From Rhizobium sp. BK376 (GTDB lineage Bacteria; Pseudomonadota; Alphaproteobacteria; Rhizobiales; Rhizobiaceae): 64,000 bases of DNA. The DNA lies in NCBI RefSeq assembly GCF_004341625.1, contig NZ_SLZG01000005.1:124001-188000 (forward strand), read 5' to 3'. Below, piece after piece: positions 34,308-44,852 of the stretch (the stretch's first letter is position 1; each line of letters opens with the position of its first letter). Under the pieces are notes generated by a model. It saw nothing but the letters and a program-made list of their open reading frames with translations, was not told where the DNA came from and ran no database searches. Position numbers and translations under genes: made by a program.

Positions 34308-35486
34308 TCAAGCAGCTGGCGGCTTTCCTCGCGCCCTCTGATGCCCGGCCGCCTTCGCCTCTGCAGCGACGCGCACGCCTGCTGGGGTAGTCACGGAAGC
34401 GCGTTTGACGAGTGAGCATTCCAGCTTCGTGATCGGGTAGCGGCGCTCCCGTTGCGAAGTCGAGGTATCGAGATGTTCGATCGCCCATTGCCCCATTGCC
34501 AGATGCGGGAGGATCGATGTCGTGAGCGGCGGGACGAGATGGCGGGAGATTTCCTCGTCGTCATAGCCGACCACGGACATGTCTTCGGGTATGCGCAGGC
34601 CCGCTTCCTTCAGCGCTTCGTAGCATCCGATGGCGGTACGGTCGTTCTGGCAGAAGATCGCGGTTGGAGGATCGGCAAGGGCAAGCAGCTTCATCGTCGC
34701 CGAGTAGCCGGCGCTGGCCGACCAGTCGCCCTCGATGACCAATTCCGGATCGAAGGGAATATCGGCCGTGGCGAGCGCCCGGCGATAGCCGGTCAAGCGA
34801 TCCTGTGCTGCCTGCATCCAGGGTTCGCCCGTTATCGTCGCGATCCGATGATGACCATGCGCGATCAGATGTTTGGTGGAGGTCTGGCCGCCGGCGATTT
34901 CGCTTGGGACGACGGCGGGAAAGGCATAGTCGGCCGTATAGCAATTGAGCAGGATGATCGGAATATTGAGGTCCTGGAAATAGTCCGGCATCTCCACCTC
35001 GCGGGTGAAGATCGTCATGTAGATCAGAGCCGAAATACCACTGCTGGTGAGCGCCTTGATCGCACGCGGCTCCATGACGGGATCGCTCATGGTCTGGGCA
35101 ACGAGCAGCACGTTTCCGGCATTCCAGGACGCCTGGCGTGCGCCCTCGATGGCAACGACCGCTTCGGGGCTTGTGGCGAGCTGATCCACCGCAAAGCCAA
35201 TGATGCCGTCGAGCTTTGAGGCGGTGACCAACCCCGGCGGCGTAGAAAAGACGGGGGCGACATAGCCAAGCTGGCGGGCTGCTTCGGTGACCCGGTCGCG
35301 GGTCTGCTGCGAGAGACGCATGCCGGGTGTGTTGTTGAGCACGAACGAAACGGCGGCCTGCGAGCATCCAGCCGCCTTGGCGATATCCGTCATGGTGACC
35401 CTGTTGCCGAGACGCCGACCTCGCCTCCTCGGTTCCCTGCCGTCCTCCGGCTCGCGGTCACTGTTCGCGGCAATTGTCCTTCTCAT
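34308..35486 (-). CDS. LacI-family transcriptional regulator
   Basis: A 392-residue regulator with a basic 30-residue leader, then 'TMTDIAKAAGCSQAAVSFVL' helix-turn-helix and a sugar-binding core ('IPIILLNCYTADYAFPAVVP', 'MSVVGYDDEEISRHLVPPL'). It is divergent from a CUT2 transporter and presumably its repressor. Two CTAAT-N4-ATTAG palindromes lie in the shared intergenic region. The ATG at 35486 is preferred to the TTG one codon before it. Confidence 0.88.
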   Translation of the reverse strand: MRRTIAANSDREPEDGREPRRRGRRLGNRVTMTDIAKAAGCSQAAVSFVLNNTPGMRLSQQTRDRVTEAARQLGYVAPVFSTPPGLVTASKLDGIIGFAVDQLATSPEAVVAIEGARQASWNAGNVLLVAQTMSDPVMEPRAIKALTSSGISALIYMTIFTREVEMPDYFQDLNIPIILLNCYTADYAFPAVVPSEIAGGQTSTKHLIAHGHHRIATITGEPWMQAAQDRLTGYRRALATADIPFDPELVIEGDWSASAGYSATMKLLALADPPTAIFCQNDRTAIGCYEALKEAGLRIPEDMSVVGYDDEEISRHLVPPLTTSILPHLAMGQWAIEHLDTSTSQRERRYPITKLECSLVKRASVTTPAGVRVAAEAKAAGHQRARGKPPAA

Positions 35487-35542
35487 CAAACTATCTCATC
35501 CCCTCGGGCGAAAGCCTCGCGGCTCGCGCCGCCCTCCATAGC

Positions 35543-35558
35543 GCTAATTTTTATTAGC
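35543..35558. promoter_or_regulatory. Operator copy 1 (GCTAAT-TTTT-ATTAGC)
   Basis: A perfect 6-bp dyad with a 4-base spacer, 57 bp upstream of the LacI-type regulator's start. It has the same half-site as the copy at 35711, which supports a common binder, most simply the divergent regulator itself. Confidence 0.6.
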
Positions 35559-35710
35559 ATTATTCGCAAGACATCGGCAACCACTGCCGAAATAAACGGC
35601 AAAAATTGAGGAATTTTAACACATTTCTCAAAATTCACTAAATTATGATGCAATTTCAATAATATGATTATTTGCAAAAATCTCGTATTCCGAAGCTGCT
35701 AATTCTATTT

Positions 35711-35726
35711 ACTAATCAAAATTAGT
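35711..35726. promoter_or_regulatory. Operator copy 2 (ACTAAT-CAAA-ATTAGT)
   Basis: A perfect dyad with the same CTAAT/ATTAG half-sites and the same spacer length as copy 1, 168 bp away (about 16 helical turns). It lies about 136 bp upstream of the binding-protein ATG and would suit repression by looping. Confidence 0.6.
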
Positions 35727-35861
35727 CGTATAGCGTTGCTTCCGTGATTGGACGTTGCGCTTCATCTCGCTTTGCGAGAGACCCTAGGAGGGGGTTCGCA
35801 CGACGGTTGATCGCGAATTCGCAACTGGACCCCTGGAGACGGGTCTATGGGAGGGACTATC

Positions 35862-36824
35862 ATGAGACATGCATTGCGTGGTGCTGCCGTTTTTGCGGCG
35901 GGGTTGATGCTGGCTACCGCGATGTCGACAGCCTCTTACGCTGCCGACAAGCCGACGCTGGCCTTCGTGGTCAACGGTGCTTCGGACTTCTGGAAGGCCG
36001 CTGAAGCCGGCGTCAAGAAGGCGCAGGCAGAACTTCCGGACTTCGATCTGGAACTGAAGTATCCCGAACAGTCCTCCGTTGCGATCCAGCAGCGACTGAT
36101 GGAAGACCTGGTTTCAGCAGGCGTCAAGGGCATCATGGTTTCGGCCGTAGATCCCAAGACCTCGACGGATGGTCTCAACAAGATCGCCTCCGAAACCGCG
36201 CTCTTCACGACGGACAGCGATGCGCCGAATACCAACCGTATCGCCTATATCGGCTCCTCGAACGTCGATGCCGGCAAGCAGGCGGCTGAGATCGCCAAGA
36301 AGGCGATGCCGAACGGTGGCAAGTGCATCGGCTTTGTCGGTCTGCTCGGCGCCGACAATGCCAAGGAACGCATCCAGGGCATGAAGGACGGCATCGCCGG
36401 AACGAAGATCGAACTGACGGATGTGCGCGGCGACGATATTGACCAGACTCGCGCCAAGAAGAATGTCGAGGACGCGCTCGTCGCCAATCCTGATGTCACC
36501 TGCATGGTCGGCTTCTATTCCTACAACACACCGAGAATCTACGAAGCGCTGCACGAAGCCGGCAAGCTCGGCCAGATCACCGTTGTCGGTTTCGATGACG
36601 ATCCGATCACGCTCGGCGGCGTCAAGGAAGGCACGATCGCCGGCACGGTCGTGCAGCAGCCATTCCTCTGGGCCTATCAGGGCATGAAGATGATGGCTGC
36701 CTACACCAAGGGCGACAAGTCGGCCATCCCGGCCAACAAGCTGCAGATCATCCCAACCGTGATCATCGGCAAGGACGATGTCGACAAGTATGCTGCCAAT
36801 CTGAAGGCAATGGCCGGCAAATAA
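35862..36824 (+). CDS. Periplasmic sugar-binding protein (RbsB type)
   Basis: A 320-residue protein with a signal peptide (MRHALRGAAVFAAGLMLATA, cleavage near SYAAD). The mature part is a ribose-type binding protein: 'PTLAFVVNGASDFWKAAEAG', 'GIMVSAVDPKTSTDGLNKI' and 'VGFDDDPITLGGVKEGTIAG'. A GGGAGGGA site at 35850-35857 fixes the ATG. It is the first gene of an RbsB-A-C operon divergent from a LacI-type regulator. Confidence 0.92.
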   Translation: MRHALRGAAVFAAGLMLATAMSTASYAADKPTLAFVVNGASDFWKAAEAGVKKAQAELPDFDLELKYPEQSSVAIQQRLMEDLVSAGVKGIMVSAVDPKTSTDGLNKIASETALFTTDSDAPNTNRIAYIGSSNVDAGKQAAEIAKKAMPNGGKCIGFVGLLGADNAKERIQGMKDGIAGTKIELTDVRGDDIDQTRAKKNVEDALVANPDVTCMVGFYSYNTPRIYEALHEAGKLGQITVVGFDDDPITLGGVKEGTIAGTVVQQPFLWAYQGMKMMAAYTKGDKSAIPANKLQIIPTVIIGKDDVDKYAANLKAMAGK

Positions 36825-36931
36825 ATGCGGCAAAGGAACAGCGTCGGCTTCAAGCCCCGGCGCTGTTTCATGTGTCGATTGCCGCCAGGTGCCCAGATCG
36901 TGCCGATAGCCCTGCAGGCTGTGGATCCGTC

Positions 36932-38473
<1,542 letters not shown>

Positions 38474-38502
38474 CGGCCGCGGCCAAATCGAATGGATATC
38501 CG

Positions 38503-39498
38503 ATGAGTAAGAAAGATTTGGGACTGCTCCTGTTGATCATCGTCGTCGGCATCGTCGTGACGCTCATCAATCCGCGCTTTCTGCTGCCGATCAACCTTGC
38601 CAACACGTCGAACCTCATCGGCCTTTTCGGGATATTGTCGATCGGCCAGGCCTTCGTCATCATCACCGGCGGCATCGAACTCTCCGTCGGCTCGATGGTG
38701 GCCCTGCTCGGCGTGCTGTTCATCGATTTCGTCGCCAATCAGAACATGCCGTGGGCGCAGGCGCTTGTGGTTATCCTCGCGCTTGGCGGCGTGCTCGGCG
38801 CGATCCACGGCTGGCTCATTACCCGGCTCAATCTTCAGCCCTTCGTCGTGACGCTGTGCGGCCTGTTGATCTATCGCGGTGCTGCGCGGTTCTACACAGC
38901 TGATGGCACCGCCGGCTTCGCCTTCGGCCAGAATTTCCCTTCTTTGGAATTCCTGACCGCCGGCCGGCCATACGGCATTCCCAACACATTTATTGCGCTG
39001 CTGATCATCGCGATTGTTATGTGGGTCGTGCTGCATCGCTCCGTCTTCGGCCGCTATCTCTATGCCATTGGCAAGAACGAGGAGGCTGCCAAATATTCCG
39101 GTATCCGCACCGGAAAGATGGTGACGATCGCTTATATCATCTGCGGTGTGCTGACGGCGCTCTCGGCCATCTTTTTTGCCATGTACACCCGCTCGATCTC
39201 GCCGGCGAGCCACGCTCAATTCTACGAACTCTATGCGATCGCCGCGGCCGTGCTCGGCGGATTTTCGCTGCGCGGCGGCGAAGGCTCGCTGATTGGCGTC
39301 ATCCTCGGTACGGTTCTGCTGCAGGAACTGCAGAACCTCGTCAACCTGCTCGGCATTCCTTCGTCGCTCAACTTTGCCGTCATGGGCGGCGTCATCCTGA
39401 TCGGCGTACTCATCGACCAGCAATGGAACGCGATCCGCGCGCAGCGCCGGCTGGTTTCGGCAGCTCGGCAACAGGATGCCCGGGCGCCCGCTGAATAA
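38503..39498 (+). CDS. Sugar ABC transporter permease (RbsC type)
   Basis: A 331-residue permease with about eight to ten spans and the BPD_transp_2 motif 'GGIELSVGSMVALLGVLF'. The C-terminal hallmark 'AAAVLGGFSLRGGEGSLIGV' is also present. It lies 29 bp after the ATPase gene and completes the importer. The ribosome-binding site is weak. Confidence 0.92.
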   Translation: MSKKDLGLLLLIIVVGIVVTLINPRFLLPINLANTSNLIGLFGILSIGQAFVIITGGIELSVGSMVALLGVLFIDFVANQNMPWAQALVVILALGGVLGAIHGWLITRLNLQPFVVTLCGLLIYRGAARFYTADGTAGFAFGQNFPSLEFLTAGRPYGIPNTFIALLIIAIVMWVVLHRSVFGRYLYAIGKNEEAAKYSGIRTGKMVTIAYIICGVLTALSAIFFAMYTRSISPASHAQFYELYAIAAAVLGGFSLRGGEGSLIGVILGTVLLQELQNLVNLLGIPSSLNFAVMGGVILIGVLIDQQWNAIRAQRRLVSAARQQDARAPAE

Positions 39499-39512
39499 CA
39501 GCGGGCAACGCT

Positions 39513-40919
39513 CTAAGCTTTATCGGCAATCATGCTACTGGCCGCAGCAATGGCGCGCGCGATCGGTGCTCGTCGGTAATCCCAGATCGGTTCATCCGGT
39601 GGCGGCATGATGATCATGGTGGCATTGGCTTCGAAGAAGAGCAGATCGCCATTCTCGTCGATCGCAAAGTCTATGCCGCCGTAGTCAAGGCCAAGAGTGG
39701 TCTGTATGCTCTCCAGAGCCTCCATTGCCCCTTGTCCGATCGCCGCCGGCATATCGGCGAGAAAGGCTGCCTCTTCGTCGCGGTAACGCTGATGCTTGGC
39801 CATGTCAGCGGTGAAATAGTGCACCATCCAGTCGCGTGAAATCGCCAGATGCAGCGGGACGAGTTCGCCGCCGATCATCATCACCCGGTATTTGCGCGCC
39901 TGCCCTTCCGCGTCTCGGGCATCGAGATACTCGATCGCCAGCAGATGTTCGCCCGGCAGCTCGGCGAGAGCCGCATCCAGATCGGCGCCGCAGTCAACTT
40001 TTCGGAAGTATCGTCCAGTGTGATAGCCTGGGCTGCGCAGCAGCAGGGGATAGCCGAAGATTTCAGCCTGTTCCGGCACCTGAGCGTGTTTGACCAGCAC
40101 CATGCGGGGTGCCCTGACATGCGGCAGGTTCCTCACGCGGTTGGCATTGGAAATTCGGTCCGTCCCACGAACGCGATCCGGCGGATTGACAACGGGGGCT
40201 TTACCCAAAGCCAGGACGCGGTCGGCCGCATCGAGTGCGGCCTGACAGATGTCGGCATCGCCGATGGCGTTGAAGATGACCTGATGCGGCGGAAGCGGTG
40301 TTGCCGTGTCGAAGCCTTCGACGACAAGCATAGAGACCGCGAACAGCTTGTCGCTGAGCACGAAGCGCGTCGGGATATTTCCGCCGACGGCCGACACCAG
40401 AACGAGCACCTGGCACGGCACACCTTCGCCTCGATAGGGCTGAAAGGTCAGCTCGGCGGGCCGATAGCTTTTCTGCCGATGGTCTTCAGCAGCTTCCCAA
40501 TCACCGAGATTCTGCAGGAGATGGGCCATGCTGCGATGGACGTCGGGATGATCGGGAGCGAGACGAAGCGCGACTTCGAGTTCGGCGCCCGCCTCGGTGT
40601 ATTCACCATTTGCGATCAGGGAATTGGCATAGTTGACACGGCCGATGACATTGTCCGGGTGCCGCCTCACTGCTTCAGCATAGGCAAGACGCGCGGCGCT
40701 GCGAAAATCGGTCTTCTCGAGAAGATTGCCGAGGTCGTTGAGGGCTCCAAAATGATTGATATCCACGGCAAGGATCGCCAGGTAACCCTGCTTCGCCTCG
40801 TCATATCGACCATTGGCCGCCAATAAGGTGGCCTCGCGGAACATCAGGGCTATGTCCGGCCGATCCCCGGTCGTTTCAATATCCGCGGGAAAAGTCTCTG
40901 ACGTCACGCCACACTCCAT
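39513..40919 (-). CDS. TPR-repeat protein fused to an ATP-grasp-like domain
   Basis: A 468-residue two-part protein. Residues 20-150 are tetratricopeptide units ('ANGRYDEAKQGYLAILAVD', 'FRSAARLAYAEAVRRHPDN', 'ANGEYTEAGAELEVALRLAP'). Residues 170-465 resemble an ATP-grasp ligase, with a nucleotide-Lys region near 'RMVLVKHAQVPEQAE' and a metal-binding end 'GGIDFAIDENGDLLFFEANA'. ATP-grasp enzymes join a carboxylate to an amine or thiol. The TPR part would recruit a protein partner. It converges with the CUT2 operon and has no obvious companions. The ATG at 40919 is chosen over a GTG at 40934. Confidence 0.75.
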   Translation of the reverse strand: MECGVTSETFPADIETTGDRPDIALMFREATLLAANGRYDEAKQGYLAILAVDINHFGALNDLGNLLEKTDFRSAARLAYAEAVRRHPDNVIGRVNYANSLIANGEYTEAGAELEVALRLAPDHPDVHRSMAHLLQNLGDWEAAEDHRQKSYRPAELTFQPYRGEGVPCQVLVLVSAVGGNIPTRFVLSDKLFAVSMLVVEGFDTATPLPPHQVIFNAIGDADICQAALDAADRVLALGKAPVVNPPDRVRGTDRISNANRVRNLPHVRAPRMVLVKHAQVPEQAEIFGYPLLLRSPGYHTGRYFRKVDCGADLDAALAELPGEHLLAIEYLDARDAEGQARKYRVMMIGGELVPLHLAISRDWMVHYFTADMAKHQRYRDEEAAFLADMPAAIGQGAMEALESIQTTLGLDYGGIDFAIDENGDLLFFEANATMIIMPPPDEPIWDYRRAPIARAIAAASSMIADKA

Positions 40920-40971
40920 CCGGCCGATCGCCACTCATGTCGACCGCCGATTTTTCTTATACTGTCGCCGC

Positions 40972-41730
40972 TCACAGATCGCCGCGCCGGATGACAAACT
41001 GCACCCGCTCTCCTGCGTAGCGGGTTTCGTGGTAGACGATCGGCCGTCCTTCCAGATCGATGTCGACGCTCTCCACGAACAACACCGGCGATGAATCCGA
41101 CTGTTTCAGATGTTTCACATCCTCCGGCGATGGCATCCTGGCAGTGCAGCGCGTTACGTCGCGTCGGTAATCGGTCACGCCGTAGTGCGCCAAAGCCTTG
41201 GTCATCGAGTAATTTTCCCGGTATCTCTCCCCGAAACCCGGAAACCGCTCGGCGGAAAGATAGGTCTCGGCCACGGAAATCGGGATGTCGTCGGCTTCGC
41301 CGATCAATGAGATAAAAACGGCGAGGTCGCCTTCGGCCATGTTCAGCGTCTCGGCCGCCTTGCCGTGGGCCGGCCGTTCGTCGACGACGATGAGCGTGTG
41401 GGCCGGTTCGCGGCCCTGTGCTGCGACATTGGTGCTAAAGCGCGTCCGCTCGCCGATTTCATAGTCCAGCATCTCCGGAACGACATAGGAGCCGCCGCCC
41501 TTCCGCTTGAACAGCAGGCCCCGCTGCACCAGAGCTGCGATCGCTTGGCGCGCCGTATGCCGATTGACGCCGAATTCCTCGGCGAGATCGAACTCCGATG
41601 GAAGCCGGCCGTTTCCCTTGAAACGCCCGTCCTTCACCTGTTGTAAGAGAGCCGCCTCGATCTGTTTCCATAGCGGCCCGTCTCGCCCGTCATGCCGCAC
41701 CTGTTCCGCTGCCATTCCTGCACCCGTCAT
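40972..41730 (-). CDS. GntR/HutC-family regulator, PhnF-like
   Basis: A 252-residue regulator. The winged helix is 'RLPSEFDLAEEFGVNRHTAR', followed by a UTRA ligand-binding domain ('FSTNVAAQGREPAHTLIVVD' to 'VYHETRYAGERVQFVIRRGD'). Its style is close to PhnF, the regulator of phosphonate genes. It is divergent from an Ugp-like transporter with methyltransferase and phosphoesterase genes, with a 20-bp palindrome between them. No C-P lyase genes are present here, so the ligand could be another organophosphorus compound or sugar. An internal ATG at 41715 is an alternative start. Confidence 0.87.
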   Translation of the reverse strand: MTGAGMAAEQVRHDGRDGPLWKQIEAALLQQVKDGRFKGNGRLPSEFDLAEEFGVNRHTARQAIAALVQRGLLFKRKGGGSYVVPEMLDYEIGERTRFSTNVAAQGREPAHTLIVVDERPAHGKAAETLNMAEGDLAVFISLIGEADDIPISVAETYLSAERFPGFGERYRENYSMTKALAHYGVTDYRRDVTRCTARMPSPEDVKHLKQSDSSPVLFVESVDIDLEGRPIVYHETRYAGERVQFVIRRGDL

Positions 41731-41831
41731 TCTCTGGTCGACTCGCCGTCATATTATGGCGACCGGACGCCACCCGAAACCATTCAATTTGCCGCTGGTA
41801 TCTAGCAGGCCATTGTCACGAAGCTGAAACA

Positions 41832-41851
41832 AAATCTGTCTAGACAGATTT
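41832..41851. promoter_or_regulatory. 20-bp perfect palindrome, GntR/HutC operator
   Basis: AAATCTGTCTAGACAGATTT is its own complement over all 20 bases. The TGTCTAGACA core matches the TGGTATAGACCA-like sites used by HutC-type GntR regulators such as PhnF and YvoA. A second, shorter TGTC-AAA-GACA dyad follows at 41853-41863. It lies 42 bp before the transporter ATPase ATG. Confidence 0.75.
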
Positions 41852-41892
41852 CTGTCAAAGACAATTTTGAGTGAGCTGCGGACAATCGCGAC

Positions 41893-43056
41893 ATGGCCGA
41901 ACTGAGTCTATCCAATCTGACGAAGAACTATGGCCTGACGCCAGTGCTTCGCGACGTCTCGCTCGACATTGCGCATGGCGAATTCCTGACGCTGCTCGGG
42001 CCGAGCGGCTGCGGAAAGTCGACGCTTTTGAGGATTATCGCCGGGCTGGACGTCCAGGATGGCGGAAGCCTTTCCATCGGCGGCAGGAACGTCGATGGCC
42101 TGCGCCCTCGCGCCCGCGACGTGGCCATGGTCTTCCAGTCCTATGCGCTTTATCCGCACATGACGGTCGCTGCCAACATGGCGTTGCCGCTCAGGATGAG
42201 ACGCCTTTCGGCTGGGCAACGCCTGCCGCTCATCGGTCGTTTTCTTCCCGGTACAAGTCGGACCGGCGCCGAGATCGATGCTGCCGTTGCCACCACTGCC
42301 AATGCGCTCGGCATCGGCCATCTCCTCGGTCGCAAACCCGGGCAACTCTCCGGCGGGCAACGACAGAGAGTGGCGGTCGGGCGTGCGATGGTCCGTGATC
42401 CCACTGTCTTCCTGATGGACGAGCCGCTCTCGAATCTGGATGCCAAGCTGCGCGTCCAGATGCGCACTGAAATCAAGGAACTGCATAAACGGCTCGGCGT
42501 CACCTTCGTCTACGTCACGCATGACCAGGCAGAAGCCATGACGCTGTCCGACCGTGTGGCTGTCATGCTCGACGGCGAGCTGCTGCAGGTGGGCAAGCCG
42601 CAGGACATCTATGCCGATCCGACAGATCGGCGCGTTGCGGAATTCGTCGGCTCGCCGAAGATCAACATGCTGACGGCAGTTGTCCGCGAGCGTGGTCGGG
42701 TCGAGGCCGCTGGCATGGCGTTGCCGCTGATAGTCGGCCAGCCAGCGGGAACGGCGCTGACGCTTGGTATCAGGCCCGAAGCGTTCCAGCTCGGCGCTCG
42801 CGACGGTAAGGATGCCTTTCGCGGACGCGTCCGCCTTGTCGAACATCTCGGTTCCGACCTCTTCGTGCATCTTGACGCCGAAGGCCTCGAAGAGCCGCTC
42901 ATCGCACGCCTGCCGGTGGAACAGACATCGGAGGCTGCAATTGGCAGGATGCTTGAAATGACGGTCGCGCCTGACCGCTTGCTGGTCTTCGATAAGACCG
43001 GGCGACGCCTCAGGCCGAGCGCAGAGATCGTGACGGTTCGGGGGTATGTCCGATGA
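41893..43056 (+). CDS. ABC transporter ATPase, UgpC/MalK type
   Basis: A 387-residue CUT1 ATPase with Walker A '[13 protein letters not shown]', signature '[15 protein letters not shown]', Walker B 'VFLMDEPLSNLD' and a C-terminal TOBE/OB regulatory domain (from about residue 250). It overlaps the next permease (ATGA). UgpC relatives energise import of glycerol-3-phosphate or sugars. Confidence 0.93.
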   Translation: MAELSLSNLTKNYGLTPVLRDVSLDIAHGEFLTLLGPSGCGKSTLLRIIAGLDVQDGGSLSIGGRNVDGLRPRARDVAMVFQSYALYPHMTVAANMALPLRMRRLSAGQRLPLIGRFLPGTSRTGAEIDAAVATTANALGIGHLLGRKPGQLSGGQRQRVAVGRAMVRDPTVFLMDEPLSNLDAKLRVQMRTEIKELHKRLGVTFVYVTHDQAEAMTLSDRVAVMLDGELLQVGKPQDIYADPTDRRVAEFVGSPKINMLTAVVRERGRVEAAGMALPLIVGQPAGTALTLGIRPEAFQLGARDGKDAFRGRVRLVEHLGSDLFVHLDAEGLEEPLIARLPVEQTSEAAIGRMLEMTVAPDRLLVFDKTGRRLRPSAEIVTVRGYVR

Positions 43057-44003
43057 CGGTCACGGCAGACATTATGGTGAAGGAGCAATCTTCGCCAAAC
43101 GGCGTCTCCAGCGCTGCGGCGAAAGCTGTGGCGCTCCACGAAATGATGGCGGCCTTGATGCTCGCCGGGCCCGCAACGCTCGCGCTGATCGCGCTCTTCA
43201 TCCTGCCTGTTCTGTGCGTGTTCGGCATTGCCCTTACCGACTGGCAGTTCGGCGCAACGAGCCTGAATTTTGTCGGATCGGCCAATTTCCGCGCGGTATT
43301 CGACGATCCGGATTTTCGTACGTCCATCGCAAACACGTTCGTCTACGTGTTGATCGTTGTGCCTGCGACCGTCATTCTCGGCCTGCTGGTCGCAATTCTG
43401 GTCGAGAGCGGCGAGAGTCTGCGGTCCTTCTACAGGGCAGTGCACTTCCTTCCCTACATGGCCATGCTCGCCGCCATGGCGATTTCCTGGGAAGGACTTC
43501 TCCATCCGACAATCGGGCTGGTCAATCACGTCTTCGCTGCCCTTGGTCTTCCGACCGCCAACTGGCTGCGCAATGAAAACACCGTGCTCGCGTCGCTCGC
43601 CGTCATCGGCATATGGCAGAATCTCGGTTTCGCCATGGTGCTGTTTCTCGCGGGTCTCAAGGCAATCCCTGGGGATCTCTATGACGCAGCGAGCGTCGAC
43701 GGCGCCGATCTCTGGCTTGATCGGCTAAGAACGGTGACATTGCCCATGCTCGGGCCGACGACAATGTTCGTCGTGATCGTCGTCGCCCTTGATGCCTTCA
43801 GGGTCTTCGACACGGTCCAAATCCTTACCCAGGGTGGGCCGAACCACGCGTCGGACGTGTTGCTCTACACGCTCTATCGTGAAGGCTTCAACTATCTGCG
43901 CACCGGCTACGGCGCTGCCGTCACCATCGTCTTCCTGGCAATTGTCGTCACGCTGACGCTCGTCCAGGCCCGCATCATGGACAGAAGGGTGCATTATTCA
44001 TGA
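43053..44003 (+). CDS. ABC transporter permease, UgpA/MalF type
   Basis: A 316-residue permease with six spans, a long N-terminal cytoplasmic leader and EAA loop 'DAASVDGADLWLDRLRTVTL'. It overlaps both neighbours by four bases (ATGA), so the set is translationally coupled. Confidence 0.92.
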   Translation: MTVTADIMVKEQSSPNGVSSAAAKAVALHEMMAALMLAGPATLALIALFILPVLCVFGIALTDWQFGATSLNFVGSANFRAVFDDPDFRTSIANTFVYVLIVVPATVILGLLVAILVESGESLRSFYRAVHFLPYMAMLAAMAISWEGLLHPTIGLVNHVFAALGLPTANWLRNENTVLASLAVIGIWQNLGFAMVLFLAGLKAIPGDLYDAASVDGADLWLDRLRTVTLPMLGPTTMFVVIVVALDAFRVFDTVQILTQGGPNHASDVLLYTLYREGFNYLRTGYGAAVTIVFLAIVVTLTLVQARIMDRRVHYS

Positions 44004-44833
44004 GCCCTTCCCGCTCCTATCTCGGCGGCCTCGGCCGGCATGCGGCCCTGTTGCCGACGACCCTTTTTGCGCTGGTTCCCTTCATCTGGATGCTCAGCCT
44101 CTCGCTGAAGCCACCGGAAGAAATCTTCGGCTCGCCCTTCGCTCTGCTGCCGCAGCATTGGGATGCCTACGAGAATTACAGCAAGGCGCTCAAGGCTGCG
44201 CCATTGGCACGCTTCATGCTGAATGGCGGCCTCGTCTGCTTCGCCATACTCGTCCTGCAAATCCTCCTCTGCGCGCCCTGTGCTTATGCGCTCGCAAAGC
44301 TGAAATTTCCTGGCCGCGACCTGCTTTTCGGCCTGGTGCTTATCGGACTTCTGCTGCCGCATCAGGTGCTCGCGCTGCCGCTCTTCATCCTCTGCTACAA
44401 GCTCGGCATTCTCGACAGCTATGCCGCGTTGATCCTGCCTTTCATCGTCTCCCCCTTCGGCATCTTCCTGTTTCGCCAGTCGTTCAAGTCGATCCCGGAC
44501 GACATCGTCCAGGCCGCGCGGCTCGATGGTCTTTCCGAATTCGCGATCGTCTGGCGCATCATGGTGCCGATGGCGGTGCCTGCGCTCATCGCCTTTTCGA
44601 TTTTCTCGGTAGTCGCCCACTGGAACGACCTCTTCTGGCCGTCGATCGTCATCAAGACCAGAGATCTCATGCCGCCCTCGCTGGGCGCAGCCGCCTTCAG
44701 AAATGTCGAGGCGGGCTATGATTTCGGTCCGCTCATGGCCGGCGCAGTGGTCATCGTATTGCCGCTTCTCCTTGCCTTCGTTCTCGCCCAGCGGTGGTTC
44801 ATCGAAGGGCTCGCTTCCTCTTCACTCAAATAG
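44000..44833 (+). CDS. ABC transporter permease, UgpE/MalG type
   Basis: A 277-residue permease with six spans and EAA loop 'QAARLDGLSEFAIVWRIMVP'. The 'PFIWMLSLSLKPPEEIF' opening is characteristic of CUT1 MalG-type subunits. It is the last membrane gene before the binding protein (19-bp gap). Confidence 0.92.
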   Translation: MSPSRSYLGGLGRHAALLPTTLFALVPFIWMLSLSLKPPEEIFGSPFALLPQHWDAYENYSKALKAAPLARFMLNGGLVCFAILVLQILLCAPCAYALAKLKFPGRDLLFGLVLIGLLLPHQVLALPLFILCYKLGILDSYAALILPFIVSPFGIFLFRQSFKSIPDDIVQAARLDGLSEFAIVWRIMVPMAVPALIAFSIFSVVAHWNDLFWPSIVIKTRDLMPPSLGAAAFRNVEAGYDFGPLMAGAVVIVLPLLLAFVLAQRWFIEGLASSSLK

Positions 44834-44852
44834 ATTCAGCACGGAGTTTTTC

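Larger units (their letters stand above)
35487..35861. other. AT-rich divergent control region
   Basis: This is a 375-bp gene-free region, far more AT-rich than its surroundings between about 35550 and 35730. It carries the two CTAAT-N4-ATTAG operators. The AT-rich stretch probably holds the promoters of the divergent regulator and transporter genes. Confidence 0.6.

Noticed and set aside
41836..41857. Possible PHO box near the PhnF-like operator (two CTGTC repeats)
   Set aside because: The repeats are 16 bp apart; PhoB boxes repeat every 11 bp. The first copy is part of the palindrome.
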